Positions 35,301-47,300 of a stretch of 64,000 nt of DNA are shown one piece after another. Position 1 is the first letter of the stretch, and each line of letters begins with the position of its first letter. The DNA lies in assembly GCA_964017125.1 (NCBI GenBank), contig OZ024908.1, forward strand, positions 61,077,521 through 61,141,520, written 5' to 3'. Below the pieces are notes generated by a model, which did not search any database, had not been told where the DNA came from, and worked only from the letters and a program-made list of their open reading frames with translations. The translations under genes and the position numbers were made by a program. Source of the DNA: Flabesymbios commensalis (Eukaryota; Annelida; Polychaeta; Terebellida; Flabelligeridae).

Positions 35301-38300
35301 AGGTTCGAGACTTACTAACGATCTAACGTAATATAGATCATTTCCCAGCAATGCTGTATCAATAATTAGCCAGCATCGAAGAAGGTGGGACAATATTTTC
35401 ACCACACGTCAGATATTTAATCAGCAATCAGTATTTTTTTATTGTGAATAATCCGTTTAAAAACGATCAACCCTTTAACCGCAATGTTATCCGTTAATCC
35501 ACTTTTGTCGCACTACCGCGACCCACACCTTTAGGTGGCTGAGAATTACTCAAATTTGGTTATTTTAGGAGCAAACATTTGCAAATATTGATGTGAAGAC
35601 ACTCATTCCATTCCCAATAACTGTGATTTAACTTTCTAATCAAACCCTTATCCTGCTAAGTTAATTCATTTAAATTGTCAACCACTTGACGTTGTGTCTC
35701 GCTACCTCAAGTGATATTTGTTTAATTTGAGCCCAAACATTGCAAATATTGATGTTAAAACAAACATTTGATTCTCTATAACAGCTATTTAATTGGGCAA
35801 TGAAACGGATTTAAAACGACTATTGTCGTGATTAGCAGACAAAGGGTTGAAACGATTATATCCGTGCTTAGCGGTGAAAGCTTAACCCTTAGAGCACTGA
35901 TGTCGACTGCAGTAGACATTCTGTGTTTTTACTATAGTCGGATTCGCATTAACAGTGGTGAATGATTTTCGTCGATTTCTCAGTCAATTCTTAACAAATT
36001 TCCATGAAATTTGACACACTATTTTCCATTTATGGCGTGACTACCCTAAAAGTTTCGCGAAGTTTTGATAAATATTTTAGAAGTTGGACCATTTGACATG
36101 TAGTAAATAAATAAAAATGTTGCCCTCTATAAACCCATTAGCTTCGTCTCAGAATTTCCATTTATGTCGTGACTACCCTAAAAGTTTTGAAGTTTTGATA
36201 AATATTTTAGAAGTTAGACCATTTGACATGTCGTAAATAAATAAAAATGTCGCCCTCTATAAACCCATTAGCTTCGTCTCAGAATTGTACTACATGTCAA
36301 ATGGTCTAACTTCTGAAATACTTACCAAAACTTCGCAATATCGGTTGAGAATTGACTGAGAAATCCGCGAAATGCATTAATCCTGGTTGATGAATTTAAT
36401 GTGAATCTGACTATATCACCTGTAGAACCCCTGATAACGAGCTGTTCACAGTAAAATATGCCTTCAACCTTGAAACACTGATTTATATTAGGACTTAAAT
36501 TTCACAAATAACATAATTTTTCAGTCCCTTGAAGTTGTGTATCGCGGTAGCGAGACACAACTTCTAGGGACTGAAAATTTAAATTGAATATTTCAGTGCT
36601 TCAAGGGTTAAGAGCGTTGTCAGCACTGACAGCATTGAGCGCGATATTGTTTTTATCCCACCATAACTTTTTTTAAGGCAATTGCAATTTGAGTTGGACG
36701 GCGACTCTGCCATTTGCGTCAGTGTCGGCGTCGTTGGCATTAACGTCAGTGTCGGCGTTAACATTTTCCTGTTACGTGATCACTTGACAAGTTTGCTGTT
36801 GTATGCTGCTGACAGTTTTTCTGCATGTTGCTAATGACCAGTTCACTGACAAGTGTTTCCTTTATCCTATACTCAAGGATCCCTGCAACTCCTATATAAT
36901 ATATAAATTATTGGTTCGAGTCCAGCTGTGACTAACATCAGTATATCATATGGTATGCATACGCAGTAGATCTTTCAAGGGATAATGAAAAGAAATTTAG
37001 CTAATAAAATAGGCCTACTATTTCTGTATTAAAAAATTGATAATGGCTGACCAATACGTCGCCTCGGAATAAAAGGATGGCACGTTTCACTTATTACACT
37101 CTAAATAATTCACAAAACAGATATGCCCCCTGATAATAATATTACACATATTGCTAAATAACTAATTAGACCTTGGTTCTTTTATTCCCACAAAACAGTT
37201 GCCATTTAACATGTCACATCGAAAATTGTTGTTTGTGACAATGTGGCTAACTGTGGGCACATGCATACTAAGTAGGCCTATAACTGTCATTTTGTTTTTG
37301 TTTGTTGTGCGTTGTTCCTGTCGAGATGTGTACTAGTATTTTTCTTCATTAAAAGCTGGAATTACCAAGTTAATTCCCATCTGCTTAAAGTTAATCCTCT
37401 CCGTCAATGAAGGAATTACAACAAATATAATTGCCGTATACCTATAACTCAGGTATTCAAATGAAGCGGAAAAAGCTAGCTAAGACATTTATGATGATTT
37501 CAAATTGAAAAAAACCCACTTTAGTCTCCATGATTTATACAACATTATACAACATTATTTTAGCGTTGCAAGGGTTTAATGACGAACCATATTTCCTTCC
37601 ACGTGACATTATTTTGATTTTGCTGCATGTAGGCCATCGCGATAACTTCCATTCTGAGCGAAATTTGAGAAACACAGTAGGCGTCTCAGCCAGCACGAGA
37701 CAATGGTCTCAATATCGACTTTAGGGATCGACTTTAGTCGTCAGAATCTGACGTCTGTAGACGTCAGATTCTGACGACTAAAATCGATCCCCGCGCCGTA
37801 AGAGTAAAAATCTTTTCAGTGGCCGTAGACCCATAACGCAGGTATTCAAATGAACCGGAAAGAGCTAATTAGGACATTTATGATGATTTCGAATTGATTT
37901 AAACCCTTTGGTCTCCATGATTTTTGCAAAATTAATTCAGCGTTGTAAGGGTTAATAAAGTAAAATGTCCCCATCAGACTCCACATAACCAGGCGTCAAC
38001 CTGCTGTAACACATCCGCAGTGCAGGCTACAATGTGGATGTCTCACGCTGTTTGCGCCTGTTATACCCAGCAGGCATCACGAGACGTCGAACCAATGTTG
38101 ATTGAATGCCTCAAACCAATTTGTCAAATTCAGCGGGGATCGAATTTAGACGTCAACATTTGACGAATACAGACGCCAGATTTTGACGTCTAAAGTCGGT
38201 CGATCCCCGCGCTGTAAGGGTTAATCTCCCAGTAGTCTCCATATATGCCTACATTTTGTGAGATAGCGAATCCTATAAATTTCCTTGATTTTTCTTCTTA

Positions 38301-41300
38301 ATTTTTGATATCGCTAAAATTAAATTGATATTAGGCTTACATGTGTACATGGGCAACGTTTTTTTAACCAAAAGGCCGACTTATTTTTTTTCAGAATTCC
38401 CTTGAAACCTGCTATATATAGGTTTTCGGGGTCTGCGAGCAGCATTGTCCGTTTTCATGTGCGACCGAAATTGTATATAAAAAAATCCTTGTTAATGCGA
38501 TTACTTTAAAAACAATTATTGGATGTCTCCAATTTTTTATGTGAAGTTACCCATGAGTATGGAGAATGGGAGCCAGCTGGCAACTACATTTTTTTCGACT
38601 CAATTTTTTTCTTAATTCCCTTGGAACTTGGGATATACAGTTGTTCAGGGTCTACGAGTCTATTGACATTATATGCTTTCATGTGAGATTGAACACGAGG
38701 CTACGGCGGCCATTTTGGTTTTATCAATTTCAATGAATCGTTCTTATTAAATGCCTTTAAACCTGGCATATACGTTTTCAAGGTCTGTGAGTCTATTGGC
38801 TTTGTCAGTTTCCATCTGCCAACCGAGGCTATAGCGGCCATCTTGATTTTATCATTAATTTTCAATTATTGGCATAACGTATTGGAAGCAGTTGTGTCAG
38901 ATTTGTGGATATTTTGAGTCACTCCATCAGCAGAGGGGTGTTTGAGTGCTCACACGGTATTTGTTTATTTTGCCATTGTTCCATTGGCATTTCCAGTTCC
39001 TTTGATTTATTTTTTAAAACCTTTGAAATTATCCGCGACATTAGTTTGGCATCTTTTATTGGTTTGACGTGGGAAGCGATTAACGTATTAGTTAAGTAGA
39101 GCATGAAGTAACGCTCGCTCCCTAATAGGGGCATCGAAACAATACCCATGATATCATGAAAACGACCATGCCCAGAAAACACATGATGGTTTAATGTTGG
39201 ACCAACGTCGGATACTGTGGGCCAACTTTGAACCAATATTGGATCAACGTCTAGTCTGACGGATATTACAATTTTTTCTATAATAAATCTCTTTCATAAC
39301 ATGCCATGCTATAATTTGTCCGACAAGTCTGCGTGACATGTTAACACGCCATATCGGATTTGTTTTAGGACACTAGACAACAATTATTTATGCTCTAAAT
39401 TTCACACGTGATTCCAACCAAAATAAATGAAGAGCACCGCTCTAACAAAAATAATCATCACCGAAAGCATTGCCGTCCCAAAAATGGTGATGAAAGTAGC
39501 TGTTTTGATCAGATTTGCTGGAACTCATTGAAAGTGACTTTTAAAGGTGGCAGTTGACACTGTAGTGCATGTGTGGAAAAGGACCTCGCCTGACTACAAG
39601 GCAGACATGGCTCGCGTGACGGCTGCCGGCTACAGAGTCATTCTGTCGGCACCATGGTATCTCAACAGGATTAGCTACGGGGCAGACTGGAAAGACGCGT
39701 ACGTGATCGAACCTGTGCAGTTCAATGGTACGTCCACCATCTTCATAATCTCGTTCCAAAACTCTGTTCACACTTAACCTGTCAAAGTGTCACTTTAACC
39801 CTTAAAGCGCTGAATTTTTTAATGAAAACCTTGGAGGCTAAAGGGGTTTTTTCAATTTGAAATCATCATAAATGTCTTAGTCAGCTCTTTCCGATTCATT
39901 TGAATATCTGTGATATGGGTCTACGGCCATTATAAATATTTTTTTCTCTTACAGCGCGGGGATCAACTTTAGTCGTCAGAATCTGACGTTTGTAGACGTC
40001 AGATTCTGACGTCCGTAGACGTCAGATTCTGCGCTGTAAGAGAAAAACTAGTTCTAAATCGCGCATGCATTCACTTAGTATCAGGTGTCTTTTTACCCAC
40101 TGAAATCCCACGACACGGGACTGTTTATTAGACCAATTTGTCATTTACAGTGGTGATGTACGGTACGTATTCTATCATAGTACTGATTGGTGTGCTGGGC
40201 TCTAATTAGCGTTTACCGTATCTGATTTAAGCAGCCCTCGCTGTAGGTGGACTTCGCAATAAAATATTGTTGTAACAGTTTTTGGCATGAACTTACCTCG
40301 GCATCTGCGCTGCTACGAAACTGCTATACAATTTATCTGGAACAAATTGTTTCCTGTGCTAAGTGTATTACACACGGGCTCCGCCGTCGCAGCAGTTATT
40401 ATTTTTCTGACTTCTAGCGACAAATCTATGCCATTTTGCTTATTTGTAAATACTTCAAACAGACGGCATAAAGTACTGTATACCACTCGATCAATGTCCA
40501 TTTTTCTTGATGTTCCTCTAATTATCTTGGAAACGTTGCACGACAGTCAGAGTATTAATTAATATGTGTGAGGAGCTCGCAGCGTGGGGCCCTGCGCTAA
40601 ATTAACGTCGATACACTGGTCTCAACATAAACTCGACGAGGCCCCTATTAACGTGATCGCCTAGTCACATTGAGAAAGGGAACAGCGGGGTTCGAAACCG
40701 GGACGCATGCATGACTGGCAGTCAGGCGTTCTAGCCATTGCGCCACGTCCCCTTCTCTTTAATTATATCAAGTCAATTGTCCGAATTTAAGCAAACATGC
40801 TGATCCCCCCCCCCCCCCAAAAAAAAAGGCCTATAGGTCGAAAGCCCGATTGTTTTTATATTCGTGCCGAAGAATTTTGTCCTTTATGTATATTGAACTT
40901 AGTAATACCAGAGAATTAGAACAGGTCTTTGGTAATATAGCCTGCTCGATTTTTAAGCTTGAAAAAAAGATGAAGGGACCAGCAAATTGATGTCCTATAC
41001 AGGCTCTCCCTCCTGTTGTGGAGTTGATTGGAAGTAGTAGATTCTGGCAATATTCGCAGAAATATTCCATTTCAATGATCAACTGATGACGTGTCTTTCA
41101 CCAGTGTTTACAGGCGTTGTAAAGTTTATGGAGATTAATCTAACTGAATCTAACACATATTTCCAGTAAACACAAAACATTTGTATAACATTTACACAAT
41201 GCTGGACCAACATCGAAAACGTTGTGCCGACGTTGTGTAAATGTTTGTAATTTACATATATTTTGTGTTTACTGGGTATATAGCCTCCCGAAAATCATTG

Positions 41301-44300
41301 GGCTTTTTGTAAATATCGTGGTTGAGAGTGAATATTCTTAAAGTGACTGACCCGGATCTAATGTCCCTGATTCGTGGAGGTGGCCATCTCGACCAATCAT
41401 ATGACCGTATTCTTTGTAAATCGATTTTAGACCACCGGCTCTGAAAATAATCTATCCGTCTAAATTAAATGTGTATCCACAGCGCATTTACAATGTACAA
41501 TTGGAGACGCGAATAATGTGATTTATTATATTTGTCACATTAAATCTTCAGTACTAATCATAATTTGTCTACCAGATCTTCACCTAGAGTGCTGAGTTAT
41601 ACACTAAATTTGTATTACTTACTCAAAGGTGTGTCTCGCCAACGCGACCCACAACCTCAAGTGGATACAAAATAGTTACATGTGTACAATTTAAATCAAA
41701 ACGTGTGTCAATCGTGAACAGTTGACGCTCATTTGCTCTTTAAAACGGCTATTGATGCGATTAGCCCCTAACTGCATGGTTAACCCTTTAAGACCCCACG
41801 ATGCATTAAAGCATCATTTTACATCCCTGAAAACACAATTGATTTTCCTACAGCAAAGGGTTTTAGAAGGAAAATTACCATGAAACTGTCTTACAAATAC
41901 ATGACAATTTTTTTTACTTTTTCACCTACTTCAAGTCATCTTCACCCACTACAAGTCGAGAATTGCGGCAGCAATTCGCGGCTTGTGGTGGGTGAAGATG
42001 ACAATGGTAAATCCAGGCTTGAAAGAGTTATATAACAGGGTTGGCACTGCGAAATCGAGGGATAGGAGTGTATCTGCAACTTTTGTTAAGTGGCAAATAC
42101 GATCCTTTGATACTTAGGCGACGATTTAATCTAGATGTCTCTTATTAATCACAATCATCGGATTCACTGATGTGTTAACCCTTTAAGTGCTGCATGTTTT
42201 TTTATGTAAACCATGGAGACTGAAATTTGTAATCATCATAAATGTCTTAGTCAGCTCTTTCTGGTTCATTTGAATACCTATGTTATGGGTCGACTGCCAT
42301 TATAAATATTTAAATTCTTTAAGTGCGGGGACCGTCTTTATAAGTGAGAATCTGTCGTCTACAAACTGAAGATTTTAACGTCTAAAGACGGCCCCCGCGC
42401 TGAAAGGGTCAATGTACCACGATGTAATATAATGATCCAGTAATCCGGCATGCAGACGGAAAACATGTCTCGAGGCTTTGAAACATTTTTATTTGAAAAA
42501 TGTGACTATAAATATTTTCTTTCCAAACACAAGATTTTTCTTGAGATCAATAAACTTAACTGCTAAAAATTACATTTATATTTTTGCAGTTTGATGCATC
42601 TTTAAATATTAACCCTAATGTGCTACCTGTTATTCCGTATAATTTCCGAGCCATTACACATTTAAAAGTAGTTAAATTACTTATAACATTTAGTTACTTT
42701 ACTATCTTTTTAAGAATTTATATTAAATATGTATTGCTGTGAATAAAATCCAGTATTTTTCGCAGCACTTCTGCACTTCACATTATTTTAGTTTTGTTAG
42801 TTTATCTGCAATCCAGTTATATCATTTCCACCTTTAAAGCGCTACTCACGACTATAGTCATTTTCAATTTGTTTTATTAGCAGGTTAAACCACAGTTATT
42901 TTGAATGAAACGTGTGTTTAAGCATCAACATTTCCAAATGTTTGCTCCTAAATTAGCAAATATAAGTAATTTTCACCCACCTGAAGTTGTGGGTCGCGGT
43001 AGCGAGACATAACTTCAAGTGGGTGAAAATTTAAATTTTACAATGTAGCGCTTAAAGGGTTTATGTGTTAGTAATGATGACATTTGTTATTTGTATATAT
43101 ATGAATCAGATTATAGGTGTACTTATTTTAACGTCAGTGAAGGCATACGCTACACATTTTGTTGTACACAGTTTACTTTTCGTTGTTGCATTTATTTGGT
43201 GGATTTTTCTTCATTTGCCACTTTTTAGTAACAGTTTTTGTCTGTTATTCATCTTGTTTCCAGTATTTATGTTTTCCTTTGTTATTTACTTTTTGACAAC
43301 TATTTCAAATTAGAGCTATGTGATACTCTCAAGCACATGGTGTATGCTTCGATGAAATTAGATTTTCTAGTTTTAATAGTGTCAAAGCCTTAAATAGCTT
43401 TTTGCACTCATTTTCACTAACATCTGAAGGATTCAATAAAATGTAATACAACACAATACAATGCAATACACTATGCACTACAATACGGTACAATATAATA
43501 CAATACAATACAATACCATACAACACATGTGCCATCAATCCGTTTATTTTGATAAAAATATATTTTTCTATTCTGAGCAATTGTTTTAGATCACATTAAG
43601 ACCACTGAGGTGGTTATCATTTGGTAAACAATTCAGCGTAAATGTTTTTGAGGAAACATTTCACGAGGTCCACAACCATGAGTTAAATGTCAACAACATG
43701 CAAAACTGTTTGCAAAATCTTGTTTTCACTTTAGTCACATAGCACTGTTATGTGACATTATTGTCAACAAAGTCACATAGCACTGTTATTTGACTTTAGT
43801 GACAACAAAGTCACATAGCACTGTTATGTAACAACAACATTGATAAAAGAAAAAATAAACACGAGACACGTCCAGTCTCGTTCACTGATCTATCATTGGG
43901 TACACGTTATTTCAGTTATTGAGCGACACTGCTTGAAAGAGTGAACCAGTCTCGCTGCAGCCTGCCGTATTCAACAATTTGATCTTATCTGGCCTACTGG
44001 TTTTCATTAAGGTACCTCCTGACAGGCAGATATATTTATATTTCCTGAAACTGTCTGACCGACACACATGACCCAACAAATCAAACCAATCTACTTCCGT
44101 ACTGTCACTAATTCAGGGGTTCACACACTATTCAGCTGCTCTCCGGAATGGAACGTTGAGATTCCACCATGCATGAACTTGAGCTACATCAGATAAAACT
44201 GTATAGAACTAATTTCACCCTTGATGAATATTTTAGCTTGCTGCTGAATAGCTTGGTAAGTCATTCATTTGAAGCTACTATTGCTCACGCAATTTCCACC

Positions 44301-47300
44301 TTCAAAAGACGAACTATTTATCATAAATAGTTCATTTCCGAATTGAATAACCTGTTTAGCATTTTTCAATTTAAATGAAATTTTACTTGTGTTAGAAACC
44401 GTCTCGGATTATTATTTTTTTCTTTTGAAACACACAATTGTGGGTGGATCGTGCAAGATGTTTAGTAAAGACCTGACTTGTTCGGTAACACTTACCCTTT
44501 CGCTTCACATAATAACACAGGTTGTTTCAACCAACCCGAACCGTGACATCACTTTCCTATATAGGTAACTGACTAGGCTATTTGATTAAATGGCTTCAGG
44601 TGCAGGCAAACACAGTGGTACATGTGTGGAAGGGGGGCTACCAAGATGAGCTGGCTAAAGTGACTAAGGCTAACTATCACGCCCTACTCTCTTCTCCTTG
44701 GTATCTAGACTACATCTCCACTGGCACTGATTGGAAAACGTACTATGCTGTGGAGCCACTGGCTTTTAATGGTATGATCACCCCCCCCCCCCTTCACTGC
44801 AACAACTTCATTGCTAGTAAAATATTTTTTTACTGAGAAATGTGTAGCGTATTTGCCATTGCCTTCACTCATGTTGCAATAACATTTTAAATAAACAAAA
44901 CTGATCAGATGATTGAATAAAATATAACTAAGTATTCGTCTATATATAATCTAACTGTTAGATCAATCCATTAATTCCCTTTTCCAGTAGCGTTGACGTA
45001 ACCCTATGGGTACACGACGTTGTTGCGACGTTGAATCGACGTTAATGGCGTTTATTCAACTCCGTAACAACGTCGCGTGCCAGTGGGAATTAACCTAATT
45101 TTTCGTGCATTATTTCTAGGAACTGACGCCCAGAAAGCTTTAGTAATGGGGGGTGAAGCTTGTCTATGGGGTGAATGGGTGGACGCTACCAATGTGGTCT
45201 CAAGATTATGGTAAGCTATCTTCTCGTTATGAGAAGACACAAGACGTTGAATCAATGTTGGTTTAACGCTGGTCCAACGTCAACTAAGTCAGACGCATCG
45301 CTCATTTTTCAGAAAATGTGATAACACGATATTTCGCAAAAGAATACATGTAGGCCTACTATTTCTGTGGTGCAAACCGTCAGGAATTATTTGAAAGAAA
45401 GAAGTGAAAGAAGGCTTTTAAAATGTTCATGTTTTATGATAAAAAATAATAACGTAAAAAACTATAATAAATATTGCTAATAGTTTTGTTGCCATGTAGA
45501 ATAACATTACAGATATATAGTAGCTATTTTATCTCTGTTTTTGGTGCGGAAATCTTTGCTGATTAACTTGTTCTAAAGGAGTTATATGATGCATATATCC
45601 CTGCTTGTTTAAATATATAAATGGCAAGCCTGATTTGAAGTGTACATATCAATGCGATTTACATGTAATTTTACTGAGCATGCCAGCCCTGTTGTACATG
45701 TATGTACATATATTTCTATGACAAATAAGTCCGTATACTAGCTTGTAAATGTCAATAAAAATATGTATTTATCTCTCATTATCCCCCAAGTATGCATGAC
45801 ATGTGGATACAACCTATCTGTTTGGAAGAGTATATAAATGTCATAAATGTTGCAGGCCTCGAGCCAGCGCCATTGCTGAGCGGCTGTGGAGTGCTCAGTC
45901 CGTGAACAGCACGGCTTCCGCCACCCCGCGTCTCAAGGAGCATCGCTGCCGTATGATCAGGTGAATTATAACCTTAGCCTCTGACTTTAACCCTTCAGTA
46001 CCCGGGGAATTCATCCTATTTTAACCCTTCAAGCCCTGACGATGCATTAAAGCATCATTTTGCATCTCTGAATTATGACTTCATTTCCTAAAAACTTGGG
46101 GTTTTAGAAAGATTGTTTTATGGAACTGGTTAATAATAAAATCTGTTTTTTCATTTGTCATCCACTTCAATTCATCTTCATCCACTACAAGTCGAGAATT
46201 GCGACAGCAATTCGCGGCTTGTAGTGGATGAAGATGACAATGGTAAATTCAGGCTTGAAAGGGTTAAAGCGCTATGCTGAGTAAATTATATTTTCACCCA
46301 CTTCAAGTTGTGTCTCTTCAACTGAGTGAAAATTACTCGTATTTGTTTAATGCGAGACCAATAATTTGCAACTCTCGATGTTTAAACAGTAACTGTGATT
46401 TAATCTGGCAATAAAACATATTTAAAACGTGGTTATCTCTTTAACCCTTTCAAACCTGAATTTACCATTGTCATCTTTATCCACTACAACTTAATAAAAA
46501 ACATGGCCTATAACTTATATTGTACACGACTCTTTTGTACTAAGGTGACCATATACGTCACTATTTTGTAATAAAAAATGCGATTGTGTCCGTATCCAGA
46601 TTGTGTCCGTATCCAGATTGTGTCCCTATCCAAATTAATCAGAAAATTTCCCAAATGCCAAGAAGTGCGTATATTCCGTAATCGCCGCAATATATGGATG
46701 GCTTCCCAATGACTTTCCTATTCTATGCAAGTATAAATTAATTTTAATATATATTATTCTTTCATTGTGTACATATCAGCACGTGTAGAAACCGTTTATT
46801 TTAATAGTCATGATATAAGCTGCTCAAATTGACATGGTGGTGCAATTTGTTTTTTCGAAGTGATGTACATCTGTTTCTAACATCCGAACCACACATTGGC
46901 TTATCATTGTCTTAAATTAATACTCGACGAGTAAGGCGTTGGATCGACATTAAAACCACCGTTTAGTAAGTAATAGTGGACAGATTAAAATTGTCCATAC
47001 TTTAAAGTAGGTAACTCGTTCCGCCTCACTGATTCATAATGTTCACTTCTTACTGACCCAGTCCTTAGAGCGTTGATCATGCTGCGCATACGAGTAGGCG
47101 AACAAATATGGGACGTTTAACCAATGTCGTTTTGATGTTGGCCCATCGTCTACGACGCTGGCCCAACATCAAAACAATATGGTTTGAACGACCCGTTTTT
47201 ACTGGGTGGGCCTACAACCTAGGCTCAACAAAGTTGTGCAACGGTATGCGACTTTCCCCCCAACTGCAATATATTAAAAAGTTAAATGAATTACGTTTTG

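Larger units (their letters stand above)
29367..39546 (+). other. Intron between exons 10a and 10b, hosting a GPCR gene
   Basis: 10.2 kb. It contains a GPCR gene on the - strand (32762-33715), palindromic MITEs, many TTAA-type MITEs, a SINE (34889-35195) and degenerate tandem repeats (38385-38880). Stretches at 30601-31513 and 36612-37420 show nothing recognisable; the 118-codon frame at 30695-31051 (+) has no family match. Confidence 0.75.
39728..44599 (+). other. Intron between exons 10b and 10c
   Basis: 4.9 kb. It holds D-, A- and B-type TTAA MITEs, a tRNA-like SINE piece, a palindromic MITE, a pentanucleotide microsatellite and a 45-bp tandem repeat. 43840-44599 shows nothing recognisable. 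The 91-codon frame at 40287-40562 has no family match. Confidence 0.75.

Noticed and set aside
40675-40752. Functional tRNA-Gly gene
   Set aside because: The T stem is mismatched and the anticodon stem imperfect; a SINE head or tRNA pseudogene fits better.
43733-43830. Regular repeats that could suggest a CRISPR array, also considered at 55665-57975
   Set aside because: The units are contiguous tandem repeats without unique spacers, and the window is clearly animal DNA.
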